A DNA stretch of 6,657 nt from JADJOY01 sp046331705 [NCBI: bacterium] (GCA_046331705.1 JAXLQJ010000109.1:1-6657), one strand, 5' to 3'. Positions 1 to 6,159 are shown, numbered from the stretch's first letter. The notes: generated by a model from the sequence alone, not told the origin. Program-made: numbers and translations.

Positions 1-660
<660 letters not shown>

Positions 661-861
661 TCAGCCCCCTCCCACGAAGCGGATGATCTCCACCTGGTCG
701 CCGTCGGCGAGCGTGCGCGCGGCGTGCTCGGACCGGGGCACGACCTCGCGGTTCACCTCGACCGCGCCGTAGCGCTGGTCCACGCCGAGGCGCGCGAGCA
801 GCTCGGCCACGGTCAGCGGCCCCTCGAGCTCGCGGGCCTCGCCATTCACGATCAGCTTCAT
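661..861 (-). CDS. thiS: Sulfur carrier protein ThiS
   Basis: ThiS is a small ubiquitin-fold protein whose C-terminal glycine is adenylated and converted to a thiocarboxylate, then donates sulfur to ThiG. The 66-residue product begins MKLIVNGEA, contains the family's [10 protein letters not shown] helix (residues 18-26), an [11 protein letters not shown] strand/loop (33-43), and [13 protein letters not shown] at the end. The C-terminal Gly-Gly needed for activation is present. Length is normal for ThiS. The reading frame is open further upstream to 957, but the extra 32 residues have no resemblance to ThiS and would overlap the biotin operator, so ATG at 859-861 is chosen. The Shine-Dalgarno for this start is poor. 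The partner thiG follows immediately. No ThiF or ThiO gene is in the window. Confidence 0.95.
   Translation of the reverse strand: MKLIVNGEARELEGPLTVAELLARLGVDQRYGAVEVNREVVPRSEHAARTLADGDQVEIIRFVGGG
665..673 (-). promoter_or_regulatory. Ribosome binding site of thiG inside the thiS 3' end
   Basis: On the minus strand the run GGGAGGGGG encodes the last glycines of ThiS and ends just before TGA. Its GGAGG core (668-672) lies 7 bases before the thiG ATG. The glycine codons of the obligatory C-terminal Gly-Gly therefore double as the Shine-Dalgarno for the next gene. Confidence 0.7.
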
Positions 862-893
862 CGCGGAAGGCGTAGCACGCCCCACAACCCCTT

Positions 894-922
894 GTCCCCT
901 GGCCTCGCACGCCGCCGGGGAC
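894..922 (-). other. Possible stem-loop in the thiS leader
   Basis: GTCCCC at 894-899 pairs with GGGGAC at 917-922. Inside it, GGC (901-903) can pair with GCC (911-913), leaving a CTCGCAC loop and a small internal bulge. It lies 33 bases upstream of thiS. There is no T-run after it on the minus strand, and it lacks the conserved CTGAGA-type core of the TPP riboswitch. It may be a leader structure or chance in GC-rich DNA. Confidence 0.25.
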
Positions 923-934
923 CCGAGGTCATCG

Positions 935-966
935 TCGTAAACCGAGCTGCTCGGCATGGTTGACGA
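935..966. promoter_or_regulatory. Putative BirA (biotin repressor) operator
   Basis: The plus strand reads TCGTAAACC (935-943), 14 bases, then GGTTGACGA (958-966). The two 9-base arms are inverted repeats with one mismatched pair. The known BirA operator is TTGTAAACC, a spacer of about 14-16 bases, then GGTTTACAA. The left arm matches that consensus at 8 of 9 bases and the right arm at 7 of 9, with a spacer in the accepted range. It lies 36 bases upstream of the bioF ATG and overlaps a possible -35 box, which is where a repressor site would act. BirA bound to biotinyl-AMP would be expected to block bioF-bioA transcription. The match and position are direct observations; binding is inferred. 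The site is also about 74 bases upstream of divergent thiS. Confidence 0.75.
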
Positions 967-988
967 TGGCGAATTTGCAAATTAGATC
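960..988 (+). promoter_or_regulatory. Possible bioF-bioA promoter
   Basis: TTGACG at 960-965 matches the -35 consensus TTGACA at five of six bases. After a 17-base spacer comes TAGATC at 983-988, a weak -10 (three of six); TTAGAT at 982-987 is an alternative. The spacer is AT-rich compared with its surroundings. If correct, transcription would start around 994-998, only a few bases before the bioF ATG at 1002, and the -35 box would lie within the right arm of the BirA site. Confidence 0.4.
972..983. repeat. 12-bp perfect palindrome AATTTGCAAATT
   Basis: AATTTGCAAATT equals its own reverse complement and is the most AT-rich segment of the divergent control region, in an otherwise GC-rich window. 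It sits between the putative -35 and -10 boxes of bioF. It could bind a second dimeric regulator or simply be promoter melting sequence. I cannot assign a protein to it. Confidence 0.35.
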
Positions 989-1001
989 GCACGGTTTCGC
1001 C

Positions 1002-2198
1002 ATGTCATCGTCGTCCGCGGACCCCCTTGGCTTCGCTGCCGAAGCGCTCGCGGCATTGGATCGCGCCGAGCTCCGGCGCTCCCTGCGCACCGTCGAGAGC
1101 GCGCAGTCGCCGGAGATCGTCGTCGACGGCCGGGCGGTGCTGTGCCTGTGCTCGAACAACTACCTCGGGCTCGCCAACGACCCCCGCCTCACGCGCGCCG
1201 CCGTCGCCGCCACGACTCGCTTCGGCTGCGGCAGCGGGGCGAGCCGGCTCATCTCCGGCAACGTCACGATCCACGACGAGCTCGAGCGCGAGCTGGCACG
1301 CTGGAAGGGCACCGAAGCCGCGCTGCTCTTCAACTCGGGCTACCACGCCAACTGCGGCGCATTGCCGGCGCTCGCGGGACCGGGCGATCTGATCCTCTCC
1401 GACGAGCTCAATCACGCGAGCCTGATCGATGGGTGCCGCCTCAGTCGTGCCACGGTCCGCGTCTATCGCCACGGCGACGCCGGCGACGTCGCTCGTCTGC
1501 TCGACGATCGCGCGAGCTTCGGGCGCGCGCTCATCGTCACGGACACCGTGTTCTCGATGGACGGCGACCTGGCACCGCTTCCCGATCTGCTCGATCTCGC
1601 GAGCCGACGCGATGCGCTCCTCTACTGTGACGAGGCCCACGCCAGCGGGGTGCTGGGCGAGCACGGACGCGGCGCGGTCGAGCATCTCCATGTCGCCGAT
1701 CGCCGCGTCGTGCAGATGGGGACCCTCGGCAAGGCGCTGGGGAGCTTTGGTGCCTACGTCGCCACCAGTCGCGACGCCGCGGAGCTGTTGCTGAATCGCG
1801 CGCGCAGCTTCGTGTTCACCACCGGGCTGCCGCCGGCGGTGTGCGCGGCGAGCCTCGCGGCGGTGCGCGTCGTGCGCGAGGAGCCCGAGCGGCGGGAACG
1901 TGTGCGCTCGCTGGCGCGCCGGCTGCGCCAGTCGCTCGCGGCGCTGGGCTTCACCGTGGCCGGCGAGGTCGACGTGCCGATCGTGCCGGTGATCGTCGGC
2001 GACGCGTCCCCGACGATGGCGCTCGCCCGAGAGCTCTTCGAGCGTGGCGTGCTGGCGAGCGGCATCCGACCGCCCACGGTTCCCGCGGGCACCTCACGAA
2101 TCCGCGCCACGCTGATGGCCACCATGACCGACGAGCACGTCGAGCGCGCGGTGGAGGCGTTCGCCGAGGCCGGTCGCGCCTGCCGAATCATCGGTTGA
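1002..2198 (+). CDS. bioF: 8-amino-7-oxononanoate synthase BioF
   Basis: This PLP enzyme condenses pimeloyl-ACP or pimeloyl-CoA with L-alanine, releasing CO2, to make 7-keto-8-aminopelargonate, the first ring-forming step of biotin synthesis. From ATG at 1002 it is 398 residues, normal for the alpha-oxoamine synthase family. Visible motifs are SNNYLGL (51-57), GCGSGASRLISGN (75-87), SDELNHASLIDG (133-144, with the cofactor-stacking His138), VFSMDGDLAPL (183-193), YCDEAH (208-213, Asp210 and His213), and TLGKALG (241-247), where Lys244 is the PLP Schiff-base lysine. IRPPTVPAGTSRIRATL (355-371) is typical of BioF rather than of 2-amino-3-ketobutyrate ligase. In-frame upstream starts (TTG at 960, ATG at 966) are rejected: they add a peptide absent from BioF and fall on the operator. 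No clear Shine-Dalgarno precedes 1002, compatible with a leaderless or very short-leader transcript. bioA follows 11 bases later. Confidence 0.95.
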   Translation: MSSSSADPLGFAAEALAALDRAELRRSLRTVESAQSPEIVVDGRAVLCLCSNNYLGLANDPRLTRAAVAATTRFGCGSGASRLISGNVTIHDELERELARWKGTEAALLFNSGYHANCGALPALAGPGDLILSDELNHASLIDGCRLSRATVRVYRHGDAGDVARLLDDRASFGRALIVTDTVFSMDGDLAPLPDLLDLASRRDALLYCDEAHASGVLGEHGRGAVEHLHVADRRVVQMGTLGKALGSFGAYVATSRDAAELLLNRARSFVFTTGLPPAVCAASLAAVRVVREEPERRERVRSLARRLRQSLAALGFTVAGEVDVPIVPVIVGDASPTMALARELFERGVLASGIRPPTVPAGTSRIRATLMATMTDEHVERAVEAFAEAGRACRIIG

Positions 2199-2203
2199 GG
2201 AGG
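2199..2203 (+). promoter_or_regulatory. Ribosome binding site deciding the GTG start of bioA
   Basis: GGAGG immediately follows the bioF stop TGA and ends 6 bases before GTG at 2210-2212. This strong site fixes a non-ATG start and puts bioA in translational continuity with bioF. Confidence 0.8.
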
Positions 2204-2209
2204 ACGCTC

Positions 2210-3577
2210 GTGGATCCGGAACGCATCCGTCAGCTCGAGGAGATCGACCGCAAGCACGTCTGGCACCCGTTCACCCAGATGAAGGGTTGGATCGAGGACA
2301 AACCGCTCATCGTCGAGCGCGCCGAGGGCAACTGGCTCGTCGACGTCGAAGGCCGTCGTTATCTCGACGCCATCTCGAGCCTGTGGGTGACGGTGCACGG
2401 GCACCGCGTTCCCGAGATCGACGCGGCCGTCCGGGCGCAGCTCGATCGTGTCGCCCATTCCACGCTGCTCGGTCTCGCCAACGTGCCGTCGATCGAGCTG
2501 GCCGAGCGCCTGGTGCGGATCGCACCGCCAGGGCTCACGCGCGTCTTCTATTCCGACTCCGGCTCCACCGCCGTCGAGGTTGCGCTCAAGATCGCCTACC
2601 AGTTCTGGCAACAGCAGCCGGGCGGCAGCACCAAGAACCGCTTCGTCTGCTTCGAGAATGCCTACCACGGCGACACGCTCGGCTCGGTGAGTGTGGGCGG
2701 GATCGACCTCTTCCATCAGGTCTACCGGCCGCTGCTCTTCGAGACGCTACGGGTGCCATCGCCGTACTGCTATCGCTGCCCGCTGGGGAAGAGCCATCCG
2801 AGCTGCGAGACCGCGTGCCTCGAACCGCTCGAATCGATGCTCCGCGAGCGCGCCGACGAGATCGTGGCGGTGGTGATCGAGCCCGCGGTGCAAGGCGCCG
2901 CCGGCATGCTGGTGCAGCCGCCGGGATTCCTGCGTCGCGTGCGCGAGCTCTGCGATCGCCACGCCGTGCTGCTCATCGCCGACGAGGTCGCGACCGGCTT
3001 CGGACGCACCGGCACGATGTTCGCGTGCGAGCGCGAAGGCGTGGCGCCGGATCTGCTCTGCATCGCCAAGGGCATCACCGGCGGCTATCTGCCGCTGGCG
3101 GCGACGCTCGCGACCGAGAAAGTCTTCGCCGGCTTCTTGGCCGAGTTCCGCGAGAAGCGCACCTTCTTCCACGGTCACACGTACACGGGGAATCCGCTCG
3201 CGTGCGCGGCGGCGATCGCCAACGTCGACCTGCTCGAGAAGACCGGGCTGATCGGCACGATCGACGAGAAGGCCGCGTTGCTCGGCGCGGCGCTGGCGTC
3301 ACTCGCCGAGCACCCGTGCGTGGGCGAGATCCGGCAACGCGGGCTCATGGTGGGAATCGAGCTGGTGCGCGACCGCGCCACGCGTGCCGAGTTCGAGTAC
3401 GGCGACCGCGTCGGCCACCAGGTGATCCTCGCAGCGCGGCGGCGCGGCGTGATCCTGCGCCCGCTCGGCGACGTGCTGGTGCTCATGCCGCCGCTCGCCA
3501 TCACGCCCGACGAGATCGCGCTACTCGCGCGGGTGGTGCGCGAATCGATCGACGAAGTGCTTCCGGCGCCGACGTGA
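2210..3577 (+). CDS. bioA: 7,8-diaminopelargonate aminotransferase BioA (BioK-like)
   Basis: This fold-type I PLP aminotransferase converts 7-keto-8-aminopelargonate to 7,8-diaminopelargonate. The 455-residue product starts at GTG behind a GGAGG site. Motifs: VWHPFTQM (17-24), SSLWVTVHGH (56-65), HSTLLGLANVP (83-93), YSDSGSTAVEVALK (114-127, PLP-phosphate Gly118/Ser119), AYHGDT (151-156, Tyr152 aligning with E. coli Tyr144), IADEVATGFGRTG (256-268, Asp258), IAKGITGGYLPL (285-296, Lys287 as Schiff-base lysine), HGHTYTGNPLA (321-331), and RPLGDVLVLMPP (417-428). Phe21 stands where E. coli BioA has Tyr17. The overall wording is closer to remembered Bacillus BioK, which uses lysine as amino donor, than to the SAM-dependent E. 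coli enzyme; the donor is therefore unresolved. A segment with Cys187, 190, 199 and 203 lies in the middle. The gene shares the bioF transcript. Confidence 0.95.
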   Translation: MDPERIRQLEEIDRKHVWHPFTQMKGWIEDKPLIVERAEGNWLVDVEGRRYLDAISSLWVTVHGHRVPEIDAAVRAQLDRVAHSTLLGLANVPSIELAERLVRIAPPGLTRVFYSDSGSTAVEVALKIAYQFWQQQPGGSTKNRFVCFENAYHGDTLGSVSVGGIDLFHQVYRPLLFETLRVPSPYCYRCPLGKSHPSCETACLEPLESMLRERADEIVAVVIEPAVQGAAGMLVQPPGFLRRVRELCDRHAVLLIADEVATGFGRTGTMFACEREGVAPDLLCIAKGITGGYLPLAATLATEKVFAGFLAEFREKRTFFHGHTYTGNPLACAAAIANVDLLEKTGLIGTIDEKAALLGAALASLAEHPCVGEIRQRGLMVGIELVRDRATRAEFEYGDRVGHQVILAARRRGVILRPLGDVLVLMPPLAITPDEIALLARVVRESIDEVLPAPT

Positions 3578-3605
3578 TCACCGGACGTCACGCGCGGAAC
3601 GAAGC

Positions 3606-4781
3606 TCAGATCGGCGGCAACCCTGCGTCTCCGAGCGCGTCCGTCTTGATGACGAACATCCGGCTCGTGTAGCCCTCCTGGAACGAGCCTGGGACGACGA
3701 ATCCGCCATCGGGCGTCTGCTGCACCTTGTAGCCCCAGTCTTGTCCGAGCCCGCCGTAGTGGTTCATCCACTGGGTGTTGCCGTCCCCGTCGGTCTCGAG
3801 CAGGAACACGTCGTGGATCTGCCCGTCGTAGTCGGCCTTGCCCGCGCCGACGAAGACGTAGCCACCCGACGCCGTGAGGTTGCCGCTGAACCCGGCGAAC
3901 TCCGTCACGGTCCGCGCCCACAGCTCGGCACCCGTGGCGTCGGTGCGCACGATGCGAAGGGTGTCGAAGTTCATCGGTCCCCAGGTCTGGCCGACCAACA
4001 GCGCGCCGCCGTCGTCGGTGAGTGAAACGCTTCCCACGATGTCCGAGCCGGCGTTCGGGTAGCTGTGCCGCGCGATCTCGTCGCCGTGAGCGTCGAGGTG
4101 AACGAGCTGCATGTCGTGCAGGGAGCAGCTCGCGCATTCCGGATTGCCCACGCCGACCACGAAGTGGCCGTCCGGGTGCTGCGCAATGGCACCATCACCG
4201 ATTCCACCCAGCGAACGCACCCACTCGAGATCGTGATCGGCATCGAGCTTGGCGACCACGATCGACGCCGAGGTCGTCCCGTATTCCGGACCCGCGAGAA
4301 CGATTCCGCCGTCGAGCGTCGGCACCATTCCCAGGCAATGCCCGTGATGCCCCTGCGCGTCGCCGAACCCGGTGCGCCAGAGCTCGTCGCCGTTCGCGTC
4401 GATCCCGAGCACGACGACCTGTGTGTCGGGTTGACCGGTGCCCGGCGAGCCTCCGCACGCGATGAAGCTGCCGTCGGACAATCGTCGAATGGCGGAGAGA
4501 ACGCCACCCTCCACCGCCGGGTACGTGTGGATCCACTGCTGCGTTCCAGCGTGGTCGATCTTCACGACCTGCATCCGGCTCGGATCGCCGGGAGCCGCCG
4601 TGCCGCCGCCGGCCGCCAGGTAGCCCCCGTCACCACTTTCGTCGATGCCCTGCAGCACTCCGCTCGCCGATCCGGGCTCACCGAAAAGCCGCTGCCAGTG
4701 ATCCGTGGTGCACGCGCCGGTGAACGAGCACACCAGCGCGCAAAGCAACTCGGGGGATACCCTTCGCCTCCGGTCGCGCAT
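3606..4781 (-). CDS. Predicted lipoprotein, seven-repeat beta-propeller
   Basis: This is a 391-residue secreted protein of unknown function. The N-terminus has a basic stretch (MRDRRRR), a short hydrophobic core (residues 12-20) and FTGAC, a passable lipobox with Cys24 as the lipidation site, so it probably sits on a membrane facing the periplasm or outside. The rest is seven repeats of a pattern like 'DGG-hydrophobic strand-G ... hVhKhDxxGxxxW', with glycine-turn centres near 52, 104, 158, 205, 258, 306 and 359. Six repeats continue into the outer D-x-x-G-x-x-x-W-type strand (Trp83, 135, 187, 288 and 338; replaced by Ile236 in repeat 4), and N-terminal HWQRLFG (28-34) supplies the missing strand for the last. 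That is the classic 'velcro' closure of a seven-bladed ring. No catalytic residues are evident. GGAGG at 4788-4792 supports ATG at 4781 over an in-frame start at 4814. A TATGAT -10-like hexamer (4862-4867, no matching -35) is the only promoter hint upstream. Confidence 0.85.
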   Translation of the reverse strand: MRDRRRRVSPELLCALVCSFTGACTTDHWQRLFGEPGSASGVLQGIDESGDGGYLAAGGGTAAPGDPSRMQVVKIDHAGTQQWIHTYPAVEGGVLSAIRRLSDGSFIACGGSPGTGQPDTQVVVLGIDANGDELWRTGFGDAQGHHGHCLGMVPTLDGGIVLAGPEYGTTSASIVVAKLDADHDLEWVRSLGGIGDGAIAQHPDGHFVVGVGNPECASCSLHDMQLVHLDAHGDEIARHSYPNAGSDIVGSVSLTDDGGALLVGQTWGPMNFDTLRIVRTDATGAELWARTVTEFAGFSGNLTASGGYVFVGAGKADYDGQIHDVFLLETDGDGNTQWMNHYGGLGQDWGYKVQQTPDGGFVVPGSFQEGYTSRMFVIKTDALGDAGLPPI

Positions 4782-4787
4782 CGCGTC

Positions 4788-4792
4788 CCTCC
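4788..4792 (-). promoter_or_regulatory. Ribosome binding site of the propeller lipoprotein gene
   Basis: Minus-strand GGAGG within GGGAGGG (4787-4793) lies 6 bases before ATG at 4781. It decides between this start and an in-frame upstream one at 4814 that would add 11 residues before the signal peptide. Confidence 0.7.
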
Positions 4793-4946
4793 CGTCGTGG
4801 ACCGTGCGTTGCATCGCGTCGCCGCGCTGCTGGTCGCACGCGATTCGTGAAGAGCGCGCCCATCATACGGCACGAGTAGGCCCACTCGCGTTTCCACCGG
4901 ATGAGCTCCCGTTGCTGGCACGCGGCTGACGGGCTCGGCGCGCCGC

Positions 4947-5912
4947 TCACGCGGTGAGCTCGGGCTGTGCAGCAGCGAACACCGGCAGCTCGAAGCGCGC
5001 CCGCAAGCCGAGCACGCGCGGTCCCGACGAGACCTCGAGCGTCCACACGATCTGGTTCTGCCAGTCCGCCCAGTCGGACGGGAGCGCGCTGGCGGAAACG
5101 TCGATGTCGAGCGGGAGCTCGATGCCGTCGCCGCGCGCGAGCACCTCGCCGGGATCGAAGCGAAGATGCGTCGCCCAGACATCGACCTCCGTCATCTCCC
5201 AGTCCGAATCGCCGGCGTACCGGAACGTGCGCCGTCGGCAATGAAGCGATCCGTCGACGATGGCCGACCGCGACAATCCGCGCGTCACGACCACGCTGCC
5301 GAGCAGCTTGCCGCCGAGCCGCGGCGCCGGTCCCTCGAAGCGAAGCTCGGCAACACCAAAGCGCCAGCGGCGCAACGATTCGTAGAGCCCGGGGGCGAAG
5401 AGCACGATCGGAAGCAGGCCCACCCAAAGTGTGCCGCCCGAAAGTCGTTTGCTTGCAGCGGCCGGGTCACGGAGCATCTGCTCGCAGTTGACTGGCAGCG
5501 TCGAGATGATGATCGCCGCAAGCAGCAACCCCCACGCGTGGAGTCGGAAGCGCCGCTCGGCAGGGTCGACTGCGCGTACGTGCCGCCCAGCCCAGCTCTC
5601 CTCGAGTCGCCACGCCCACCGCGCTCGTCGTAGCCGGACGACTGCAGGCGCGTGCCGGGCGCGCAGCAGACCACCGACCGCGCTCGCCCACACGACCAGC
5701 AGGGCGCCGAGCAGGAAGAACCCGAGGTCTCGCGCGCGCTCTTCGGCGCCGGCAGCCTTTGGCTCAGCGGCCAAGATGGCGATCACGACCAGGAGCAGCA
5801 GCAGCCCGAACAGAGGCAGGGCTGTGCCGGTGTTGCGAGCGTCTTCGTGATTGGGTGGCGGTCCGTCGGTATTGCCGATCGGCCCTTCCGAATCGCACCC
5901 CGCGAGTGTCAC
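4947..5912 (-). CDS. Four-TM membrane protein, DUF3592-like C-terminal domain
   Basis: This is an integral membrane protein of unknown function, 321 residues from GTG at 5912. Hydrophobic segments at about 32-49, 63-84, 124-142 and 161-178 suggest four TM helices in two pairs. The 85-123 loop has RWAWRLEESWAGR, recalling the 'PWxWRxDWAxG' loop of DUF3592-type proteins. Residues 185-312 form a soluble, strand-rich domain beginning FGVAELRFEGPAPRLGGKL, then LPLDIDV, WQNQIVW (284-290) and ARFELPVF. A second copy of this domain is encoded just upstream at 6156-6657. The start is uncertain: AGGA lies only 3 bases before GTG, while an in-frame TTG at 5954 adds 14 arginine-rich residues with no Shine-Dalgarno. 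TLAGC at residues 2-6 looks like a lipobox but lacks a hydrophobic signal core. The DUF3592 link is from memory of the family pattern. Confidence 0.8.
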   Translation of the reverse strand: MTLAGCDSEGPIGNTDGPPPNHEDARNTGTALPLFGLLLLLVVIAILAAEPKAAGAEERARDLGFFLLGALLVVWASAVGGLLRARHAPAVVRLRRARWAWRLEESWAGRHVRAVDPAERRFRLHAWGLLLAAIIISTLPVNCEQMLRDPAAASKRLSGGTLWVGLLPIVLFAPGLYESLRRWRFGVAELRFEGPAPRLGGKLLGSVVVTRGLSRSAIVDGSLHCRRRTFRYAGDSDWEMTEVDVWATHLRFDPGEVLARGDGIELPLDIDVSASALPSDWADWQNQIVWTLEVSSGPRVLGLRARFELPVFAAAQPELTA

Positions 5913-5943
5913 TCGTCCTCGCTCGGCGCGTCTCGCCGGACGC

Positions 5944-6159
5944 TCACATCGCAACGCACTTGGAGATGAGCTCTTTCGTAATCTCGCTGGTGGCGGCGCC
6001 GAGAGCGCGGATGCTTCCGGGTCGAAGCGCAGTCGAGCGGCGATCGACCCGAGTCGGAGATCGGCTCGAGTCGATCACGCGTCTTGCTTCCTCCGATCCA
6101 GGGTTCGAGCAGCTCGCCAACAGGCCATGCGTGGCCCTCGCGTTGCTCGTCCAGCTCAT
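5944..6159 (-). CDS. Doubtful small ORF between the paralogs
   Basis: This 71-residue frame starts at an ATG overlapping the upstream gene's stop (ATGA, 6156-6159) and ends in TGA at 5944. The ATGA overlap would allow coupled translation, but no Shine-Dalgarno is obvious and the composition (many Arg and Ser, no hydrophobic core) looks like GC-rich non-coding DNA. Its last residues, ATSEITKELISKC, resemble the 'GTSEIMKELIA' end of acyl-CoA dehydrogenases, but nothing before it does. It could be a real small gene, a decayed tail of one, or chance. If it is not a gene, 5913-6155 is an intergenic region containing a short tandem/inverted repeat and no clear promoter. Confidence 0.2.
   Translation of the reverse strand: MSWTSNARATHGLLASCSNPGSEEARRVIDSSRSPTRVDRRSTALRPGSIRALGAATSEITKELISKCVAM
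6042..6076. repeat. Two 15-bp direct repeats, one forming a dyad
   Basis: GATCGACCCGAGTCG at 6042-6056 is repeated 17 bases later as GATCGGCTCGAGTCG at 6059-6073, with two mismatches. The second copy extends to an 18-base near-palindrome (6059-6076) centred on CTCGAG with one mismatched pair. The site lies 147 bases or more upstream of the GTG at 5912. It may be a tandem regulator site, or by-chance repetition of CGA/TCG-rich sequence. Confidence 0.3.

Noticed and set aside
862-957. N-terminal extension of thiS to a start at 957
   Set aside because: ThiS proteins begin at the MKLIVNG-type strand; the extension is low in hydrophobic pattern and overlaps the operator.
862-1001. TPP riboswitch in front of thiS
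   Set aside because: The conserved CTGAGA-type core and the paired P2-P5 segments of the THI element cannot be found on the minus strand here.
960-1001. Upstream bioF starts at TTG 960 or ATG 966
   Set aside because: They add 12-14 residues with no BioF homology, have no Shine-Dalgarno and lie on the putative BirA operator and -35 box.
1005-1691. Long minus-strand open frame opposite bioF
   Set aside because: It is the GC-rich antisense shadow of a gene with clear catalytic motifs; its Arg/Ala/Glu-rich composition matches no protein pattern.
3574-3605. Bidirectional terminator in the 28-base gap between convergent bioA and lipoprotein genes
   Set aside because: Only the short palindromes GTGATCAC (3574-3581) and GACGTC are seen; there is no stable stem with a T-tract in either direction.
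2287-3672. Long plus-strand frame overlapping bioA
   Set aside because: Arginine-rich shadow frame; bioA in the other frame has a full set of conserved motifs.
4065-4850. Plus-strand frame opposite the propeller lipoprotein
   Set aside because: The antisense strand carries the regular seven-repeat protein with signal peptide and ribosome binding site; this one has neither.
4936-4945. Ten-base palindrome CGGCGCGCCG as an operator
   Set aside because: Short G/C palindromes are expected at this base composition, and it lies just after a stop codon.
4945-4959. Hairpin GCTCAC-GCG-GTGAGC over the membrane protein's stop codon as a terminator
   Set aside because: The arms are only 6 bp and no T-run follows on the minus strand; at most a weak stem.
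4678-5427. Minus-strand frame spanning the lipoprotein upstream region and the membrane protein's 3' half
   Set aside because: It overlaps a frame with TM segments and a domain shared with a paralog; its own product is Arg/Ala-rich without features.
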